Assembly: GCF_016086655.4 (NCBI RefSeq)
Contig: NC_052142.2
Span: forward strand, 1,368,422-1,432,421
Length of the DNA stretch: 64,000 nucleotides
DNA from: Lepeophtheirus salmonis
Lineage: Eukaryota > Arthropoda > Copepoda > Siphonostomatoida > Caligidae
Reading direction: 5' to 3'
Both the position numbers and the translations under genes were made by a program. The notes beneath the pieces were generated by a model. The model was not told the origin of the DNA. It worked only from the letters and a program-made list of their open reading frames with translations, and searched no databases. How positions within the stretch are numbered: position 1 is the first letter of the stretch; the number at the start of each line of letters is the position of its first letter. Below, one piece after another: positions 61,276 through 64,000 of this stretch.

Positions 61276-62176
61276 GTAAATTTAATTACTTAAAAATGTA
61301 AGAAATTAAATAAATAATAACTAAGTAAATAATGATGATAATAATTGTTTGATTTATGAATCATTTAACAATTTTAATAGTAAATCTCCAACCATTATTT
61401 ATTGAATGTTCCATTTCAGTATTATAATATCTTTGACGTGCCCCTCCCTTAAACGAGACGTTTTCGGTAGAACACTTTAATGTTTACTTATATTTGATTC
61501 AAATTGTGTTGAATAAATATTGTTTCTAATAAAAGAAAATGATAATATAAATATCACACTACTTCGACATTGACACTTAAGTCATGGTATTTATAGTAAA
61601 ATTACCTGAACAGTACTTATAAGATATTCACATAAACGTATTAAATTATAATGATAAAATAGAAGAAGTAGGAGGAAGTAGATCCATCAGATCATACAAT
61701 ACACCACCTCTTATAACCCAAATACACGTGCAGGTGATTAACCAATTTTTGCTACATAGAGATTATCTTGCTGTTTTGCTCCATCCACACCCAGGTGCAA
61801 ACAAACCAGGTCACATAAAATATATAAGAGCACCATATATACTGTGCCGCTTGCATACCGGCAGCAACAACAACGCTTTGAATGCCTGCGTCGAGCTTTC
61901 AAAAAATTTCTTTATCTACATGGACTTGCCCTGCTGCCAGCACACATCCCAGATAAAGGAAAAATCAACTGCTCACCATTTCAAAGGATTTACTTTCATA
62001 TAAAAGGACAGAAGCACCTGGATCGACACTGGAAGAAAACTCCCGCATTCTCCATTGGTGGACCATCATAAATCTGCGGATAATCACGAGCCATCAGCTT
62101 GTCCAGGGGGAAAACCAGAACATTCAATATACGACACCATACGACAATCATAAGCTATCAGCTTGCCTAGGGAGGC
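61276..62176. other. Spacer left of the LTR element
   Basis: The + strand frame 61728-62003 and the overlapping 61844-62071 (with QQQQRFECLRRAFKKFLYLH) are open but unrecognised. A short direct repeat (ATCAGCTTG-CCAGGGG, near 62092 and 62157) precedes the LTR. Confidence 0.4.
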
Positions 62177-62761
62177 TGTAGTGTCCTTTTCTAGCAATCG
62201 TGGAAAAGGCTACTACAAAGTTTACTTATATTTTTTAGTTTGGATTAATATAAGATCAATATTTGATAAGCATTCCTTCTCAGGATACAATTTAGTGGGA
62301 GTCAAATGAGAACACCGCTGTGTTCAATGGGATAACTATTAGGCCTACCTTAAGTTGTTGTTTTGGAGTTTAGGGTTGATAATAAGAATCACGTAGTACG
62401 TTTGCACACTGCCTTATTTATTACTTAGTTCTTCGGAGATAATCTGGCGATTAAGTCTCCTACATACATCATAACATATATTTATAGACGTTTGGGGTAT
62501 AATGCTAGTTGTTCTAGAACTCTCCAATTCACCTCATCACCTGCTCCCAGCATGTGATGTTTGGCCTTGGTGATTCTCATCATACGCGTCTCATATCCAG
62601 ACACACAACTCAGCAATAAACCTCTCAACACATCATTTATCACCATACATAATATTAAAATAACAATAACTCATAATAGCTTAAATCTGAGAAATATATA
62701 TATACAATAATAACTATCATTCACACCATGATACATAATACATCCAGTTGGTGATACTACA
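62177..62761 (-). repeat. 3' LTR of an env-bearing LTR retrotransposon
   Basis: On the minus strand it starts TGTAGTATCACC and ends GGACACTACA, i.e. TG...CA with TGTAG/CTACA termini, 585 bp. Immediately before it, in element sense, lies the purine tract CTCAAGGAGGGAGCATC (62762-62780), a good polypurine tract. Its end is shared with the LTRs at 40500 and 38183. Confidence 0.75.
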
Positions 62762-62830
62762 GATGCTCCCTCCTTGAGGAAAAGACGACCTCGTCTTTCT
62801 TTCCCGATATACGGCCCTTCAGGATTTAAC

Positions 62831-64000
62831 TCACTCCTGTACAGCTCTTCTAGCTCGTACCTTACAGAGCAACGTCACAAAGAATCCTGAAAATATAATG
62901 ATTAATAAGGTTTCAATAACCACTATACCGTAAATCCAAAAACGATTCTCTTCAACCCTGGCAGTTCTTGCCATTATCCTCAACTTGTCTATAGATATTG
63001 CTTTCTGAGGTTCCGTCAATAATTCTAGCTTGTCCTTGAGGCTTGATTGTCCATTACCATAAACCCAGCTTTCATGGAGGTTTAAATCCGCAATAACATC
63101 TTCCACCTCATCCAGAATCATCATTTCCACGACCCTCACCTTGATCTTACTTGTCACTGGTCTTTCTCCAATCAAGTAATCACCAATCCTCACATTGCAA
63201 TCATTCCGCAATGTGATCATCCATTGTCCGGACCCAAGTGCTTCTCGACGTTTTGTTGTCCTACCAGAACCACTTGTACATGACGCTTTGATCATTTGTG
63301 TCTTCTGCACATCCACGAATATTTTTCCATCGTTGATTTGCGACACAAACACGTCATCCGATTTATGTAACATTATGTCACATAATCCCTTAGCCAATTT
63401 AAAGTTACCATGAATCAATGCAGGCAAACAACCATTTTGTCCAATTCTGAACAACCTTAAATGTGGACACAGACGAATATCTTCAATATGAATACAATCC
63501 ACTAATTCATCTGTTTCAATTTCCTTATAAATACCCTTTATGTCATCAATCACTAAATATTTTCCTATTGGTGATCGATATGACATCCGAACTCCTTCTT
63601 CTATTGTCATCGGGAGTTCCCTATACTTATATAACTCGTATAGATTATCTTTGTAATATAAGGGTAATCGAACCGCCACATCTAATCCGTTTGCCGTTCT
63701 TTCCAGTTGCACAGGCAGAGAGTAAAAATTCCCAATACTCTCACTTTCAACTGGACTGATTGATCCATCATGATTCCTTTCTTTTACCATATCCAAGATC
63801 TTCCCCACATCATTGATTGATAACAAGTCTGGTGTTAATCTCCCGGTCATACCAGCCTGTATTCCCCTGATCCATTTGTTGATCTGTTCTGAGATTGTTG
63901 TCAACACCATTATCATTGTTTCAACCCTTTCTACTTCTTGTAGCTGATTGTGAAGCATCATTGTGACATTCTTAAGGATATCATACTTTGTGGCTAAGTT
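62831..64000 (-). CDS. Envelope-like glycoprotein ORF of an LTR element, 5' end outside window
   Basis: One uninterrupted frame fills the right edge: 376 residues from the first Met at 63961, and it stays open to the window edge, so the true start lies beyond 64000. Position directly upstream of a polypurine tract and LTR, a single C-terminal hydrophobic segment (about residues 345-370 from that Met) and a short basic cytoplasmic tail make it the third ORF of a gypsy/errantivirus-like element. A Leu/Ile-rich, helix-prone N-terminal stretch precedes a Cys-containing ectodomain with CPHLRLFRIGQNGCLPALIH and TSGSGRTTKR blocks, reminiscent of the baculovirus F/errantivirus fusion family. The family assignment is by architecture and style. 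It has no internal stop or shift, unlike all other elements here. Confidence 0.65.
   Translation of the reverse strand, partial: NLATKYDILKNVTMMLHNQLQEVERVETMIMVLTTISEQINKWIRGIQAGMTGRLTPDLLSINDVGKILDMVKERNHDGSISPVESESIGNFYSLPVQLERTANGLDVAVRLPLYYKDNLYELYKYRELPMTIEEGVRMSYRSPIGKYLVIDDIKGIYKEIETDELVDCIHIEDIRLCPHLRLFRIGQNGCLPALIHGNFKLAKGLCDIMLHKSDDVFVSQINDGKIFVDVQKTQMIKASCTSGSGRTTKRREALGSGQWMITLRNDCNVRIGDYLIGERPVTSKIKVRVVEMMILDEVEDVIADLNLHESWVYGNGQSSLKDKLELLTEPQKAISIDKLRIMARTARVEENRFWIYGIVVIETLLIIIFSGFFVTLLCKVRARRAVQE

Noticed and set aside
63195..63759. Plus-strand frames at the right edge
   Set aside because: Antisense of the continuous env-like ORF.
1..64000. CRISPR array, operon or other prokaryotic system
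   Set aside because: Spliced NDUFS1 and animal transposons show eukaryotic nuclear DNA; the tandem repeats have no spacer pattern.

Overview
The window is nuclear DNA of an animal: AT-rich, gene-poor, with one well-recognised spliced gene in a landscape of broken transposable elements. Several of the element relics (a Tc1-type fragment ending in the NQHWDGMSEDYIRNVCKA block and mariner-type elements with WPPRSCDLT) look like families I associate with parasitic copepods such as Lepeophtheirus or Caligus. That assignment is an inference from composition and element style; no marker here proves the species.

The certain gene is NDUFS1, the 75 kDa iron-sulfur subunit of mitochondrial complex I, on the + strand. 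The window enters it in mid-gene. Five exons are visible (41-699, 10618-10899, 10949-11185, 11235-11552, 19374-19661), all in matching phase, giving about 593 C-terminal residues; the N-terminal ~134 residues lie upstream. Two introns are only 49 nt long and two are 9.9 and 7.8 kb. The long ones hold mobile elements: a hAT relic with a second hAT-type MITE inserted in it, foldback elements, and deleted Tc1 and mariner copies. A poly(A) signal lies 25 bases after the stop.

Downstream of 19.7 kb no protein could be named apart from mobile elements. Exon-like pieces with good splice signals occur at 20803-20856, 42613-42771 and 45587-45669 (perhaps one tyrosine-rich gene), at 60706-60822 with 61217-61275, and at 24565-24882. 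The rest is a graveyard of elements: mariner (23.2-24.1 kb), gypsy nucleocapsid (25.4-25.7), BEL/Pao (26.3-28.1 and a second at 48.0-50.5), a gag-like piece (31.7-32.4), an internally deleted gypsy element with short terminal repeats (35.3-36.8), a P-element/THAP9-like relic (37.2-38.1), a second deleted gypsy element with LTR copies (38.2-41.1), a hAT relic (44.8-45.4), a LINE (53.9-57.25), and at the right edge an LTR element whose envelope-like ORF is still open (62.2-64.0). Several tandem repeats (15, 22-24, 34, 37, 47 and 112 bp units) and inverted repeats lie between them.

No operon-like, CRISPR, rRNA or tRNA feature was seen. No wholly new multi-gene system is evident. The best leads are the open env-like ORF, the unknown spliced exons, and the structural variants of the elements.
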